Of a stretch of 64,000 nucleotides of DNA, positions 9,875 through 19,760 are shown piece after piece. The stretch comes from Nitrosomonas sp. Nm33 (GTDB lineage: Bacteria; Pseudomonadota; Gammaproteobacteria; Burkholderiales; Nitrosomonadaceae): NCBI RefSeq assembly GCF_900107265.1, contig NZ_FNPJ01000002.1:1-64000 (forward strand), in the 5' to 3' direction. A model generated the notes under the pieces. That model did not search any database, was not told the DNA's origin, and worked only from the letters and a program-made list of their open reading frames with translations. Within the stretch, counting starts at the first letter, position 1, and each line of letters begins with the position of its first letter. The position numbers were made by a program, and so were the translations under genes.

Positions 9875-9966
9875 TTGTCATGGCAGCAGCAGTAACGGGT
9901 CATTTTGTTGATGTTTGTACGATGAATGAATGGCCTAAGACTCTATTTTTGCTTAAGGAAATATAA
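9853..9966 (+). pseudogene. Chimeric leuD'-leuC' mini-ORF at the duplication junction
   Basis: A 37-codon frame created by the duplication: it begins with a copy of the leuD start (MKKFEYC, compare MKKFDYC in leuD) and continues in frame into a copy of the leuC end (AAAVTGHFVDVCTMNE, compare [16 protein letters not shown]). The leuC stop TAG has become TGG, so the frame runs on to a TAA at 9964-9966, directly abutting the ATG of the second lipoprotein gene. Probably a relic without function, though it could be translated from the copied leuD ribosome site. Confidence 0.75.
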
Positions 9967-10133
9967 ATGAAAATAATATCTGTATCGATTGGATTATTGT
10001 GGGTTGCTCTGCAGTTGGCTGGCTGTCATACCATGCAGGGGCTTGGTAAGGATATTCAGAGTGGCGGTGAGGCAATCGAGAAAGCTGCTCAGTAAAATAG
10101 AGAATAGAGATATGAAAAAGTTTGACTATTGTA
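9879..10133 (+). repeat. Tandem duplication, unit 2 (leuC end copy, ecn, true leuD start)
   Basis: Second unit of the duplication, about 255 bp, starting in the copied leuC tail and ending in the genuine leuD start codons. The two ATGs of the lipoprotein genes are 251 bp apart. See unit 1. Confidence 0.9.
9967..10095 (+). CDS. Entericidin A/B-family small lipoprotein, copy 2
   Basis: A 42-residue paralogue of the gene at 9716, with lipobox LAGC (Cys20) and tail [22 protein letters not shown]. It differs from copy 1 at seven positions (Met3/Ile, Ile13/Val, Thr18/Ala, Glu31/Gln, Lys35/Glu, Ser40/Ala and synonymous changes), and both frames are intact, which suggests that both copies are kept under selection or that the duplication is young. 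AAGGAAATATAA precedes the ATG. It ends 16 bp before leuD. Confidence 0.85.
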   Translation: MKIISVSIGLLWVALQLAGCHTMQGLGKDIQSGGEAIEKAAQ

Positions 10134-10750
10134 AAGGATTGGTGGTCCCGCTGGATCGCGCGAACGTGGATACGGATGCTATTATCCCTAAACAATTCCT
10201 GAAGTCGATCAAGCGTTCAGGTTTTGGTCAGTACTTATTTGATGAATGGCGCTATCTTGATCACGGTGAGCCGGGAATGGATGTATCGCAGCGTAAAATA
10301 AACCCTGATTTTGTGCTTAATCAACCTCGCTATCAGGGAGCAGAAATATTGATTGCACGTGATAATTTTGGTTGTGGTTCAAGTCGCGAGCATGCACCCT
10401 GGGCACTTCAGGATTACGGTTTTCAGGTAATTATTGCACCGAGTTTCGCCGATATTTTTTTTAACAACTGCTTCAAAATAGGATTATTACCTATTGTGCT
10501 CGATTCAAATGTGGTGAATAGGCTTATTAATGAAGTGATAGCTATCAGTGGTTATTGTTTAGCCGTGAATCTTTCTGCCCAGACAGTGACGACACCGACT
10601 AATGAAGCCTATGGCTTTGATATTGATCCATTTAGAAAACATTGTTTAATTAATGGCTTGGATGAAATCGGCTTAACTTTACAGCATGCTGATAAAATCA
10701 AGCAGTTTGAGGCAAAGCGACGGAAAGAGCAGCCTTGGTTATTCGCTTGA
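10112..10750 (+). CDS. leuD: 3-isopropylmalate dehydratase small subunit
   Basis: LeuD, 212 residues, the swivelling-domain subunit that completes the active site of isopropylmalate isomerase with LeuC. The family signature [13 protein letters not shown] is at residues 87-99 and the N-terminal [19 protein letters not shown] segment is canonical. The frame is open far upstream (to 9989, through the lipoprotein gene in another frame), but homology sets the start at MKKFDYCKG, 10112. It lies 30 bp upstream of leuB and should be one transcript with it. Confidence 0.95.
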   Translation: MKKFDYCKGLVVPLDRANVDTDAIIPKQFLKSIKRSGFGQYLFDEWRYLDHGEPGMDVSQRKINPDFVLNQPRYQGAEILIARDNFGCGSSREHAPWALQDYGFQVIIAPSFADIFFNNCFKIGLLPIVLDSNVVNRLINEVIAISGYCLAVNLSAQTVTTPTNEAYGFDIDPFRKHCLINGLDEIGLTLQHADKIKQFEAKRRKEQPWLFA

Positions 10751-10780
10751 AATAAATTTTCCGTGTCAGGAAAGAATAAT

Positions 10781-11842
10781 ATGAAAATTGCAGTTCTAGC
10801 AGGTGATGGGATCGGCCCAGAAATTACTGGGCAGGCTGAAAGAATTTTATTGGCACTTAGAAGTGATGGACTAAAACTCGAGCTGGAGCCTGGTTTATTG
10901 GGCGGGTGTGCAGTGGATGCCAGCGGCGAGCCTTTCCCGGAGATAACTCGTAAACTCGTTAAAGAAGCAGATGCTGTGCTGCTGGGGGCAGTGGGTGGTC
11001 CAAAATATGACGGTTTACCTCGGGAGAAACGTCCTGAGCAAGGATTGCTTGCTATTCGTAAAGAACTTAATTTATTTGCTAATCTACGGCCAGCTATTCT
11101 ATATCCTGAATTAGCGAGTGTTTCGACCTTGAAACCCGAAATTGTCTCAGGTCTGGATATCTTGATTGTACGTGAGTTGACAGGCGATATTTATTTTGGT
11201 CGGCCACGAGGTATTGAGCGACGAGATGGTCAGCGCGTGGGTTTTAATACTATGATCTATACCGAAGCGGAAATAAGCCGAATTGCTCATGTCGCTTTTC
11301 AAGCCGCACGCAAACGAAAGGGTGGGCTATGTTCCGTGGATAAAATGAATGTGCTGGAGTGTACCCAATTATGGCGTGATGTGGTTACTGAAACAGCTAA
11401 GGAATATCCAGATGTAAACCTTTCTCATATGCTGGTAGATAATGCGGCAATGCAATTGGTGCGTAATCCCAGGCAGTTTGATGTGATCGTGACAGGCAAT
11501 ATGTTTGGCGATATTTTATCTGATGAAGCTTCTATGCTGACCGGCTCAATAGGTATGCTCCCTTCTGCATCGCTAGATGATCAAAACAAGGGATTGTATG
11601 AGCCCATTCATGGATCCGCACCGGATATCGCAGGAAAAGATATGGCTAACCCTTTAGCAACAATATTATCAGTAGCCATGATGCTGCGTTATTCTTTTGC
11701 TCAGGAAGAGGCTGCCTTGCGTATTGAGCATGCAGTTAGAAAGGTTTTGGCACAAGGTTTTCGTACCAATGACATTTACGAACCCGGTATGAAAAAAGTT
11801 GGTACGATAGAAATGGGTAATGCCGTGTTAGCAAATTTATAA
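10781..11842 (+). CDS. leuB: 3-isopropylmalate dehydrogenase
   Basis: LeuB, 353 residues, oxidatively decarboxylates 3-isopropylmalate with NAD to 2-oxoisocaproate. Motifs: [15 protein letters not shown] at the N-terminus, [15 protein letters not shown] in the substrate region, [14 protein letters not shown] and the [12 protein letters not shown] metal-binding stretch, and [14 protein letters not shown] near the nucleotide site. A GTG at 10763 is in frame, but AGGAAAG placed before the ATG at 10781 and the family N-terminus favour the latter. It is the last leucine gene; a terminator follows. Confidence 0.95.
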   Translation: MKIAVLAGDGIGPEITGQAERILLALRSDGLKLELEPGLLGGCAVDASGEPFPEITRKLVKEADAVLLGAVGGPKYDGLPREKRPEQGLLAIRKELNLFANLRPAILYPELASVSTLKPEIVSGLDILIVRELTGDIYFGRPRGIERRDGQRVGFNTMIYTEAEISRIAHVAFQAARKRKGGLCSVDKMNVLECTQLWRDVVTETAKEYPDVNLSHMLVDNAAMQLVRNPRQFDVIVTGNMFGDILSDEASMLTGSIGMLPSASLDDQNKGLYEPIHGSAPDIAGKDMANPLATILSVAMMLRYSFAQEEAALRIEHAVRKVLAQGFRTNDIYEPGMKKVGTIEMGNAVLANL

Positions 11843-11871
11843 ACATGTTGTATGCAGGTGGATAGGTCAAC

Positions 11872-11902
11872 GGCAGCGATCTCAAGCTTATCTGCCTTTT
11901 TT
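11872..11902 (+). terminator. Rho-independent terminator after leuB
   Basis: GGCAG (11872-11876) pairs with CTGCC (11892-11896), with a further GAT/ATC pairing inside across a small bulge, followed by six T residues. It lies 30 bp after leuB and separates the leucine genes from asd. Confidence 0.65.
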
Positions 11903-12016
11903 AATTTAGGTTTAGATTTATAGCTTGTAATTCGTCTCATTGATCACGAATTAATGGTCAAGAATTACCTCTAAGATTTCAAGATTATTCACAGCATAAA
12001 GGTTATAGAAAACTAA

Positions 12017-13129
12017 ATGAAACAAGTAGGCTTTGTAGGCTGGCGTGGTATGGTAGGTTCTGTTCTTATGCAGCGCATGCGTGAAGAAGATGATTTTTCA
12101 TTGGTAGAACCAGTATTTTTCACAACTTCTCAGAAAGGCGGGAAGGGACCGGATATCGGTAAAGATATACCACCCCTTAAGGATGCCAGGGATGTGGCAG
12201 AACTTAAGAAGATGGATATCATCATCTCCTGCCAGGGAGGCGATTATACCAATGAAATTTTTGGTAAGTTACGTGAATCAGGTTGGAAAGGTTATTGGAT
12301 CGATGCAGCATCAGCTCTTAGAATGAAAGATGATGCTGTTATCATTCTTGATCCTGTCAACATGCCTGTTATCAAGCAAGCCTTGCATGATGGCGTAAAG
12401 AATTATATCGGTGGTAACTGTACCGTTAGTTTGATGCTGATGGCAGTAGGTGGTTTGTTTGAAAAAAACATGGTCGAGTGGATGAGCGCTATGACCTATC
12501 AAGCTGCTTCGGGTGCAGGTGCTCAAAACATGAGAGAGCTACTTCTGCAAATGGGTGAAACCCACCGTGTGGCTGAGGATCTATTGAATGATCCAGCCTC
12601 AAGTATCTTGGATATCGATCGTGAAGTTGCAGAGAAGCTACGTGACAAAGAATTTCCTGTTGAGAATTTTGGTGTGCCTTTGGCAGGAAGCTTGATTCCT
12701 TGGATTGACAAGGAAGTTGCTCATGGGCAGAGTCGTGAAGAATGGAAAGGTCAGGCCGAAACGAATAAAATCCTAGGTCATACAGATAAGCCTGTGCCCG
12801 TTGATGGTATTTGTGTTCGTGTTGGTGCAATGCGTTGCCATAGTCAAGCATTGACGATCAAACTTAAGCAAGACATTCCATTGGATGAAATCGAGGGCGT
12901 TATTGCTCAGTCAAACAATTGGGTGCGAGTAATTCCTAACGAACGAGAAAGGTCAACAAAAGAACTTACGCCAGTTGCTGTTACCGGTAAACTGGACGTC
13001 CATGTTGGGCGGTTGCGTAAGCTTAATATGGGTGGAGAGTATCTTTCTGCGTTTACTGTAGGTGATCAACTACTATGGGGAGCAGCAGAACCATTACGTA
13101 GAATGTTGCGGATACTGATTGAAAATTAA
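12017..13129 (+). CDS. asd: Aspartate-semialdehyde dehydrogenase
   Basis: Asd, 370 residues, reduces aspartyl phosphate with NADPH to aspartate semialdehyde, the branch point for lysine/diaminopimelate, threonine and methionine. The catalytic cysteine is Cys135 in [10 protein letters not shown]; the N-terminal [18 protein letters not shown] is the NADP-binding loop and [16 protein letters not shown] is typical of the long Gram-negative form. An upstream gap of 174 bp with a terminator suggests its own promoter. The order leuB-asd-fimV-truA is common in betaproteobacteria and gammaproteobacteria. Confidence 0.95.
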   Translation: MKQVGFVGWRGMVGSVLMQRMREEDDFSLVEPVFFTTSQKGGKGPDIGKDIPPLKDARDVAELKKMDIIISCQGGDYTNEIFGKLRESGWKGYWIDAASALRMKDDAVIILDPVNMPVIKQALHDGVKNYIGGNCTVSLMLMAVGGLFEKNMVEWMSAMTYQAASGAGAQNMRELLLQMGETHRVAEDLLNDPASSILDIDREVAEKLRDKEFPVENFGVPLAGSLIPWIDKEVAHGQSREEWKGQAETNKILGHTDKPVPVDGICVRVGAMRCHSQALTIKLKQDIPLDEIEGVIAQSNNWVRVIPNERERSTKELTPVAVTGKLDVHVGRLRKLNMGGEYLSAFTVGDQLLWGAAEPLRRMLRILIEN

Positions 13130-13298
13130 ATAATTATCTCTCAAGAAATTAAGGGAACATGTCGTTTCTTTAATCTGCTCTGATCATTTAGAGTGATAGA
13201 ATTGGCCTGCGATACAAGAGGTAGTTCTATGGCCTTTATTTTTGTTAGTAAAGTGGTGGCAGCATATCTTCTATTCCAGGAAATGAGAGGATATTTCT

Positions 13299-15692
13299 GT
13301 GAATAAGATTTATTTTAGGGCATGTTGGTTGATGGTTTTGTTAATGTTTCCTTGGTTGGCTTATACGGCTGGTCTAGGAAAATTAACTCACAGTTCATTT
13401 CTGGGGCAACCATTTAAAGCGGAGATAGAACTTGTTTCTGTAACAAAAGATGAGATACCAGCCTTAACCGCACGTGTGGCCTCACCAGAAGCTTTTCGTC
13501 AAGCGGGTGTAATTTATGCATCTTATCATTCATCCTTGAGTATTTCAGTAGAGAAACGCGTCAATGGCCAACCTTATATTCAAATTACTTCACCGCAAGC
13601 AGTGGATGAGCCATTCGTGAGTTTACTGATAGAACTCAACGGATCATCAGGGCGTTTATTGCGTGAATATACTGTTTTACTTGATCCGGTCGATACACAA
13701 GTAGCCGAACCAGTTAATCCGATAATCCGGCATACATCTGATCAGCCCAAAACTGCCATAACAACTGCTGAAGTGATTCCGCCAAAAATTAAGATTGATC
13801 AGAGATCAAAAGCTCGTGGAGCGGCCTCATATAAGCCGGGAATGGGCAGCACTTACGGTCCTGTTGCGCGAGGAGAAACGTTAATCGGAATTGCCAGGCA
13901 AGTTACGCCTGAGGGAGTTGATCTTAATCAAATGCTGGTTGCTCTTTATCAAGCAAATCAAAATGGATTTTTCAGAAAAAATATAAATTTGCTGAAAGCG
14001 GGGGTAATACTGCGTATTCCTGATCAAAATGAAATTTCGGCTATTAGTCAAGTAAAAGCAAGTCGTGAAATTGGAGCGCAAACCACCAACTGGCATGCTT
14101 ACCGCCAAAAAGTAGCTGATGCAGCCATGGGTTCTTCATCAAAGCCAAAGGCAGAATTGAAACAATCTGCAACGGGAAGAATATCCGCGACTATTCAAGA
14201 AGAAAGCTCCGTAGTCAAGAAGGCGTCGCCTGAAGAAGTATTGACACTTTCAAAAGGTGAGCAACTTGCAAACCACCAGAATATTGAAAATCTTAACGAG
14301 AAAAAAAGCAGCGAAGCCCAAGATTATGTACGAATGATGGAAGAGGATGCCATCGCTAAAGATCGTGCTCTGAAAGAGGTCAATGAACGAGTCGCTTTAT
14401 TGGAGCAGAATATTGAAAGACTACAGCGTCTGCTCGAGATTAAAAGCGCAGGCATGACCGATACTCAAGCCCAGGCAGAGCAATCTCTTGCCCAGGTGGC
14501 GCCAGCGTCAACGCCACCTGGTCGAAGCGAAACTGAAACAATGCTTAGTGATTCAATAGATTTAGCACCAACACAAGAAATAAATCAGTCAGAACACTCT
14601 GAAAAGATCGTGTCTGCACAATCTATTATTCCAGAACAGCCTATAAGCCAAGTTCCATTGCCTGATTCTTCTGAATCGATAGAGACTGCTTTATCAGATC
14701 AAATTATGGGCTTTGTTACAGATGATTTGGAATTAGCGGGGGGGGCGATTGCAGTTTTGCTCACGGGTTGGTTGGGTATATCCATGCTTCGCCGAAGAAG
14801 GAAAGGAAGTAATAACATGGATGATGATGTTTTCGACTATCCCGGAGAAACTACGAAAAATAACATCAAGGCATCGCCCATGGCAGAATTAGCGTCAGCG
14901 GAAATGATGATATTGGATAAGGTGCAGGCCGCCAGAAAGAAGGATGTGATTTCTGAGTTTTCTCAAGATTCTAAATATTTAGAATCAGAAGAATCGAAAG
15001 GTAATTTATCCGAATCTGTGTCTGAGTTCTTTTTTGGCAAAAACTTAAGTGGAAGCTTTGTCAATGATCGGAATGCTGCTCCGAATCATGAGTGTGCTCA
15101 AATTGAGCTTGATCCGTCAGAAGGTATATCAGCTGAACAAGATCCTGAAACCAAATTTGATTTGGAAAATATTGACAAGAACTTTTCGATCGTTTCAGTA
15201 GATCGCGCCCAAGATACGAACGAGGCGGATATGTTGGTTACAAAAGAGCAGTCTATTTCCAGTCATGAGTTTGCTATGAATCTTGAAGCTGAGCAAACGG
15301 ATAAGAAGGATTCTTCTTATGAAGAAAAGGGTATACCGTTCAGTATCGATTTTCCTCATGATTTAAAATCTTCCAACTCAATGACACTGTTAGATAAAGG
15401 AGAATCTTTATCAACACAGGACAATGCTCAATCAACTAAACTCAATCTGGCTTTGGCTGATATCAAACTCGATTTGGATGATGAGCCTGAAAAGATGACT
15501 GGGAATGGAGTAGCTCATGATAAAGATGAAAGTACACCGTGGAATGAAGCTGCTGTGAAAATTGATTTGGCTCAGGCTTATCTGGAAATGGAGGATAAGG
15601 AAGGTGCCAGGAAGATCCTGGAGGAAGTCATGCGTGAAGGTAATGAGGAGCAGCAAGCTGTAGCAAGATCAATGGTAGAGGATTTAAAGTAG
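13299..15692 (+). CDS. fimV: FimV-family polar hub protein
   Basis: A 797-residue protein with the layout of FimV/TspA: signal peptide (about 1-24), the N-terminal FimV domain (GLGKLTHSSFLGQPFKAEIEL), a LysM peptidoglycan-binding domain (about 187-240, GETLIGIARQVTP), a coiled coil (about 348-385), one transmembrane helix (about 478-495, followed by RRRRKG), a long acidic cytoplasmic region, and the C-terminal FimV cap with a TPR-like helix pair (KIDLAQAYLEMEDKEGARKI). In Pseudomonas FimV organises the cell pole for type IV pilus assembly and cAMP signalling. No pilus genes are adjacent, so the local role is inferred from the family. Confidence 0.9.
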   Translation: MNKIYFRACWLMVLLMFPWLAYTAGLGKLTHSSFLGQPFKAEIELVSVTKDEIPALTARVASPEAFRQAGVIYASYHSSLSISVEKRVNGQPYIQITSPQAVDEPFVSLLIELNGSSGRLLREYTVLLDPVDTQVAEPVNPIIRHTSDQPKTAITTAEVIPPKIKIDQRSKARGAASYKPGMGSTYGPVARGETLIGIARQVTPEGVDLNQMLVALYQANQNGFFRKNINLLKAGVILRIPDQNEISAISQVKASREIGAQTTNWHAYRQKVADAAMGSSSKPKAELKQSATGRISATIQEESSVVKKASPEEVLTLSKGEQLANHQNIENLNEKKSSEAQDYVRMMEEDAIAKDRALKEVNERVALLEQNIERLQRLLEIKSAGMTDTQAQAEQSLAQVAPASTPPGRSETETMLSDSIDLAPTQEINQSEHSEKIVSAQSIIPEQPISQVPLPDSSESIETALSDQIMGFVTDDLELAGGAIAVLLTGWLGISMLRRRRKGSNNMDDDVFDYPGETTKNNIKASPMAELASAEMMILDKVQAARKKDVISEFSQDSKYLESEESKGNLSESVSEFFFGKNLSGSFVNDRNAAPNHECAQIELDPSEGISAEQDPETKFDLENIDKNFSIVSVDRAQDTNEADMLVTKEQSISSHEFAMNLEAEQTDKKDSSYEEKGIPFSIDFPHDLKSSNSMTLLDKGESLSTQDNAQSTKLNLALADIKLDLDDEPEKMTGNGVAHDKDESTPWNEAAVKIDLAQAYLEMEDKEGARKILEEVMREGNEEQQAVARSMVEDLK

Positions 15693-16006
15693 TTATTCAT
15701 TAAACCTGGATTTCTCAGCTAATCGCTCGCGCTGGTGTTAACATTATGAATATAATAACCTTTCCTGTAAATTTCATTCTCATCTTCTGGATATTCCTGC
15801 TTCGGTGTGGATTGCGCTATTTTGCAAGCACATGGCTAGGTTGCAATTCCTTTGAATGGAACGATTTTTTCGCATCGTTGCGCCTTGCCTGCACTCGCAA
15901 AATCACATACTCCATTCCGTTCAACTGAAGAATCTAGGTTAAAATTTCAAAGTAATGTGATTGTGATTCCTGAAAAACAGATTAGTATTGCGATTGTTAT
16001 ATTCTT
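15693..16006. other. 314-bp intergenic region between fimV and truA
   Basis: No gene recognised. It contains a possible small inverted-repeat element at 15852-15924 and presumably a promoter for truA. The 60-codon open frame starting at 15746 has no homology that I recognise and includes that element. Confidence 0.5.
15852..15924. repeat. Possible small element with 12-bp imperfect inverted repeats
   Basis: TTGAATGGAACG (15852-15863) and CATTCCGTTCAA (15913-15924) are inverted repeats matching at 10 of 12 positions, enclosing a GC-richer core (AAGGCGCAAC and GTGCAGGCA on the complement) in AT-rich surroundings. The layout resembles the MITE of this window but the sequence is different. Only one copy is seen here. 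Confidence 0.35.
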
Positions 16007-16822
16007 GTGAGAATAGCTTTAGTTCTAGAATATAGTGGGGAGCGGTATCATGGTTGGCAAAACCAGCCTGCTTGCATCTCAATTCAAAGTGAGCTGGAGA
16101 CTGCATTATCTAAAATTGCTAATTGTAAAGTTGGAGTCGTTGCAGCAGGTCGAACAGACGCGGGTGTTCATGCACTATACCAAGTGATTCATTTTGAAAC
16201 ACCCACACGAAGACCTATGAATGCATGGGTGAGAGGGGTTAATGCACTATTACCTGATGATATTGCCGTATTGTGGGCCTCAGAAGTGGGTGAAGCGTTT
16301 CATGCACGTTATTGTGCTATCGAACGGCGTTATCTTTATTGCTTGCTGAATCATCCTGTTCGGCCTGGGGTATCTCAAAGGAAAGTAGGATGGTTTCATA
16401 AGCCGCTAGAGCTTGAAAAAATGCAACAGGCGGCGGCCATGTTGTTGGGTGAGCATGATTTTAGCGCTTTTCGTACTGCTGAGTGTCAGGCGAAAAATCC
16501 GGTACGAAACTTAACCATGTTAGAGATCACGCAATATGGCCATTTTTTTATCTTCGAGTTCCGTGCTAATGGCTTTTTACATCATATGGTGCGTAATATT
16601 GTCGGTAGCTTAGTATATATCGGTCATGGTAAATATCTTCCTGGATGGATGCAGCTGTTGTTACAAAATCGTGATCGAACCCTTGCTGCGCCAACATTTT
16701 CTCCTCATGGGTTATACTTGGCTGGGATTAGCTATGATGCTAAATGGAATTTGCCTCCTTTCAATCAATCTCCTCTTGCAACTATTATGCTGAGTCCAAA
16801 TAGGTCTCTGGTAGAAGTATAG
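16007..16822 (+). CDS. truA: tRNA pseudouridine(38-40) synthase
   Basis: TruA, 271 residues, isomerises uridines 38-40 in the anticodon arm of many tRNAs. The catalytic aspartate is Asp51 in AAGRTDAGVHAL; the N-terminal RIALVLEYSGERYHGWQNQ and C-terminal FLHHMVRNIVGSLVYIG are canonical. It starts with GTG at 16007, chosen because the family begins right at this RIAL strand; no good ribosome site is visible before it, so expression may be low. It lies between fimV and trpF, the usual betaproteobacterial order. Confidence 0.93.
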   Translation: MRIALVLEYSGERYHGWQNQPACISIQSELETALSKIANCKVGVVAAGRTDAGVHALYQVIHFETPTRRPMNAWVRGVNALLPDDIAVLWASEVGEAFHARYCAIERRYLYCLLNHPVRPGVSQRKVGWFHKPLELEKMQQAAAMLLGEHDFSAFRTAECQAKNPVRNLTMLEITQYGHFFIFEFRANGFLHHMVRNIVGSLVYIGHGKYLPGWMQLLLQNRDRTLAAPTFSPHGLYLAGISYDAKWNLPPFNQSPLATIMLSPNRSLVEV

Positions 16823-16866
16823 AATCTGGTTGAAATCAAGGTTGATCAAATCATATAGAGAGGTGA

Positions 16867-16970
16867 TTTCATTTCCAAATCAAACATGACGCGAAGGCGA
16901 GCCGCAGACAGTATAAAAAATAATACGGCAAGGAGAAGCCGACAAAGTCAAGTTTGATTTAGAAATGGAA
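16867..16970 (+). repeat. MITE-like element, copy B
   Basis: A 104-bp copy of the family (see copy A), ending in TTTGATTTAGAAATGGAA. It is flanked by TGA and TAA, consistent with a TNA-type 3-bp target duplication that has since changed. An internal CGGC/GCCG pair around AAGGAGAA could form a small hairpin. It lies between truA and trpF, ending 44 bp before the trpF start, and may affect read-through into the trp genes. Confidence 0.85.
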
Positions 16971-17014
16971 TAAGAAGTGGATTATTTATATGTTTAAAAT
17001 GGAGTGAGTATTTT

Positions 17015-17641
17015 GTGCCGATCCGTGTAAAGATTTGTGGTATAACACGCGTTGAAGATGCGCTGGTAGCGGCACAGCAGGGTGCAGACGCTATTGGATT
17101 TGTTTTCTGGCGTCAAAGTGCGCGTTTTATTTCTCCTACTCAGGCACGTGAAATCGTATTGCGCTTGCCGCCTTTTGTGAATGTAGTGGGTGTTTATGTT
17201 GATCCTTCTCCAGAATGGGTGGAAGAGACTTCCATCACAGCTGGGCTGAATTTGCTCCAGTTTCATGGGGAGGAGACGCCCGAATTTTGTGGTCAATTTA
17301 TCTTGCCTTATATTAAAGCTTTGCGTGTCAGGAAAGAGATGGATTTGTTACAATACGGAAAGCTTTACGAAAATGCCAAAGGATTGTTATTGGATACCTA
17401 TACAGCAGGGATGCCAGGTGGTACTGGGCAAGTATTTGACTGGAATTTGATTCCAACAGATTTTCCTTTACCACTCGTACTTTCAGGCGGCCTTGGTCCT
17501 GATAATGTGGTGAATGCGATTAGACAAGTTCGGCCATGGGCCGTAGATGTATCCAGTGGGGTAGAAGTCGCAAAGGGTATTAAGGACGTGAACAAAATTT
17601 CTGCTTTTATGCAAGGAGTCAAGAATTGTGAAGATTTATGA
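17015..17641 (+). CDS. trpF: Phosphoribosylanthranilate isomerase
   Basis: TrpF, 208 residues, a TIM barrel that isomerises N-(5-phosphoribosyl)anthranilate in tryptophan synthesis. The catalytic Cys8 sits in [33 protein letters not shown] and the phosphate-binding [10 protein letters not shown] segment follow. The start is GTG at 17015, with GGAG about ten bases upstream. It overlaps trpB by 14 bp, so the two are translationally linked. Confidence 0.95.
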   Translation: MPIRVKICGITRVEDALVAAQQGADAIGFVFWRQSARFISPTQAREIVLRLPPFVNVVGVYVDPSPEWVEETSITAGLNLLQFHGEETPEFCGQFILPYIKALRVRKEMDLLQYGKLYENAKGLLLDTYTAGMPGGTGQVFDWNLIPTDFPLPLVLSGGLGPDNVVNAIRQVRPWAVDVSSGVEVAKGIKDVNKISAFMQGVKNCEDL

Positions 17642-18827
17642 TCTTCCAGACAAGCATGGGCATTTTGGCCCATATGGTGGTACATTTGTAGCAGAAACAC
17701 TTATCGCAGCACTGGATGAATTACTTGCTCAGTATCAGCATTTCCGGGATGACGCCGATTTTCAAGCGGAGTTCGCTCATGAACTCAAGTATTACGTTGG
17801 GCGTCCAAGCCCGATTTACCATGCCAAGCGTTGGTCAGCTCATCTTGGTGGCGCCCAGATCTTGCTCAAGCGGGAAGATCTGAATCACACAGGTGCTCAT
17901 AAGATAAACAATACTGTGGGGCAAGCATTACTAGCAAAGCGCATGGGCAAAACCCGAGTGATTGCTGAAACAGGTGCAGGTCAGCACGGTGTCGCAAGTG
18001 CGACAGTTGCTGCGCGTTATGGCATGGAATGCGTCGTTTATATGGGCTCGGAGGATGTGAAGCGTCAGGCAACCAATGTTTATCGAATGAAATTGCTTGG
18101 TGCTACAGTTATACCGGTTGAGTCTGGTTCTCGTACGCTTAAGGATGCGTTAAATGAAGCGATGCGAGATTGGGTTACCAATGTTGAAAATACTTATTAC
18201 ATTATTGGCACGGTTGCAGGCCCACATCCCTATCCAATGATGGTACGGGATTTTCAAGCTGTCATTGGACGAGAAGCCAGAGTGCAAATGGAAGAGGAAT
18301 ATGGGCGCCAACCCGATGCATTGATTGCCTGTGTAGGAGGTGGATCAAATGCTATTGGTTTATTTTATCCTTATATAGAGGATAACAATGTTCGCATGAT
18401 AGGTGTAGAGGCTGCAGGTAAGGGAATTAATACCCACCAGCACGCTGCCACCTTGGTGACAGGCAGGCCAGGAGTCTTGCATGGTAACCGTACTTACTTG
18501 ATCCAGGATGATAATGGTCAGATTATCGAAACCCACTCTATTTCTGCAGGGCTGGACTATCCAGGTGTGGGTCCTGAGCATGCATGGCTCAAAGACTGTG
18601 GTCGAGCGGAATATGTGGCAGTAACGGATGATGAGGCTCTATCAGCGTTTCATGCCTTGTGCCGATTTGAAGGGATTATTCCGGCACTGGAATCGAGCCA
18701 TGCCTTGGCTTACGCGGCTAAACTTGCTCCTACCCTTGGGAAAGACCAATTGCTGTTGGTCAATCTGTCAGGACGGGGTGATAAGGATATGACTACTGTT
18801 GCGCAACAATCCGGAATAGTATTTTGA
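17628..18827 (+). CDS. trpB: Tryptophan synthase beta subunit
   Basis: TrpB, 399 residues, joins indole and serine to tryptophan. The PLP lysine is Lys92 in [25 protein letters not shown] binds the cofactor phosphate. It starts with GTG inside the end of trpF, with AGGAG upstream. A small hairpin (ATCTTC/GAAGAT, 18833-18849) without a T-run lies just after it, before trpA. Confidence 0.96.
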   Translation: MKIYDLPDKHGHFGPYGGTFVAETLIAALDELLAQYQHFRDDADFQAEFAHELKYYVGRPSPIYHAKRWSAHLGGAQILLKREDLNHTGAHKINNTVGQALLAKRMGKTRVIAETGAGQHGVASATVAARYGMECVVYMGSEDVKRQATNVYRMKLLGATVIPVESGSRTLKDALNEAMRDWVTNVENTYYIIGTVAGPHPYPMMVRDFQAVIGREARVQMEEEYGRQPDALIACVGGGSNAIGLFYPYIEDNNVRMIGVEAAGKGINTHQHAATLVTGRPGVLHGNRTYLIQDDNGQIIETHSISAGLDYPGVGPEHAWLKDCGRAEYVAVTDDEALSAFHALCRFEGIIPALESSHALAYAAKLAPTLGKDQLLLVNLSGRGDKDMTTVAQQSGIVF

Positions 18828-18923
18828 ATAAAATCTTCCTAGTGAAGATTCATCAAATAACAATTATGCCTGAATCCAAAAGCAATGCTTGCTTTGCGTT
18901 GACTGACTGATATTTATTTAAAG

Positions 18924-19754
18924 ATGAATCGTATTACATCGACTTTTTCTGTACTCAAAGCACAAAATAAAAAAGCGCTGATTCCATTTATTACTGCAGG
19001 TGATCCGGAACCGGAAATGACGGTTACGTTGATGCATTTGCTGGTGCAAGCAGGGGCTGATATTATTGAATTAGGGGTGCCATTCTCTGATCCGATGGCA
19101 GATGGCCCGACTATTCAGCGTTCTTCTGAAAGAGCACTGCATCATCACACCGGTTTAAAAGATGTGTTAACCATGGTGACCGAATTTAGAAAAACAAATA
19201 CGGTTACTCCCGTGGTGTTAATGGGTTATGCCAATCCAATCGAGGCGAGGGGGTATGGCAATTTTGCGATGGCGGCAAAGGAAGCTGGGGTGGATGGTGT
19301 CTTAATTGTTGATTATCCGCCGGAGGAATGTGAGGAATGGGTGCAACAACTAGAAGATCAGAAGATCGATCCTATTTTTTTATTGTCACCTACTACACCT
19401 AAAAGACGGATGGAGAAAGTAGCAAAACTGGCAAAAGGTTATGTCTACTATGTGTCATTAAAAGGTGTCACAGGGGCTTCACATCTTGATTTAGTGGATG
19501 TGCGCAATAAGCTGGCAGAGGTGCGTTCGCTCATCTCTATTCCTATTGGAGTTGGTTTTGGGATACGAGATAGCGTAGCAGCAAGGGCAGTTGCAGAGCT
19601 GGCCGATGCCGTGGTGGTCGGTAGTCGTATTATCGAAGAAATTGAAAATTCCACTCGTTCTGCTTTGCTGGATAATGTTAATAACTTAGTGAAATCCTTA
19701 CGTACAGCGCTTGATGAAATCAACGGCACAATTACCTCAGATTCTGAGTGCTAG
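18924..19754 (+). CDS. trpA: Tryptophan synthase alpha subunit
   Basis: TrpA, 276 residues, cleaves indole-3-glycerol phosphate to indole, which is channelled to TrpB. Catalytic Glu49 (IIELGVPFSDP) and Asp60 (MADGPTIQ) are both present, and the loop containing PTTPKRR and the GVGFGI phosphate site are intact. It follows trpB after 96 bp and precedes accD by only 6 bp, so accD depends on this transcript. Confidence 0.95.
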   Translation: MNRITSTFSVLKAQNKKALIPFITAGDPEPEMTVTLMHLLVQAGADIIELGVPFSDPMADGPTIQRSSERALHHHTGLKDVLTMVTEFRKTNTVTPVVLMGYANPIEARGYGNFAMAAKEAGVDGVLIVDYPPEECEEWVQQLEDQKIDPIFLLSPTTPKRRMEKVAKLAKGYVYYVSLKGVTGASHLDLVDVRNKLAEVRSLISIPIGVGFGIRDSVAARAVAELADAVVVGSRIIEEIENSTRSALLDNVNNLVKSLRTALDEINGTITSDSEC

Positions 19755-19760
19755 AAAGCT

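Noticed and set aside
10763-10781. GTG at 10763 as the leuB start
   Set aside because: The added six residues do not fit the family and the AGGAAAG ribosome site is placed for the ATG at 10781.
18833-18849. Small hairpin after trpB as a terminator
   Set aside because: Six-base stem and no T-run, and trpA must be expressed from the same direction; at most a weak stabilising structure.
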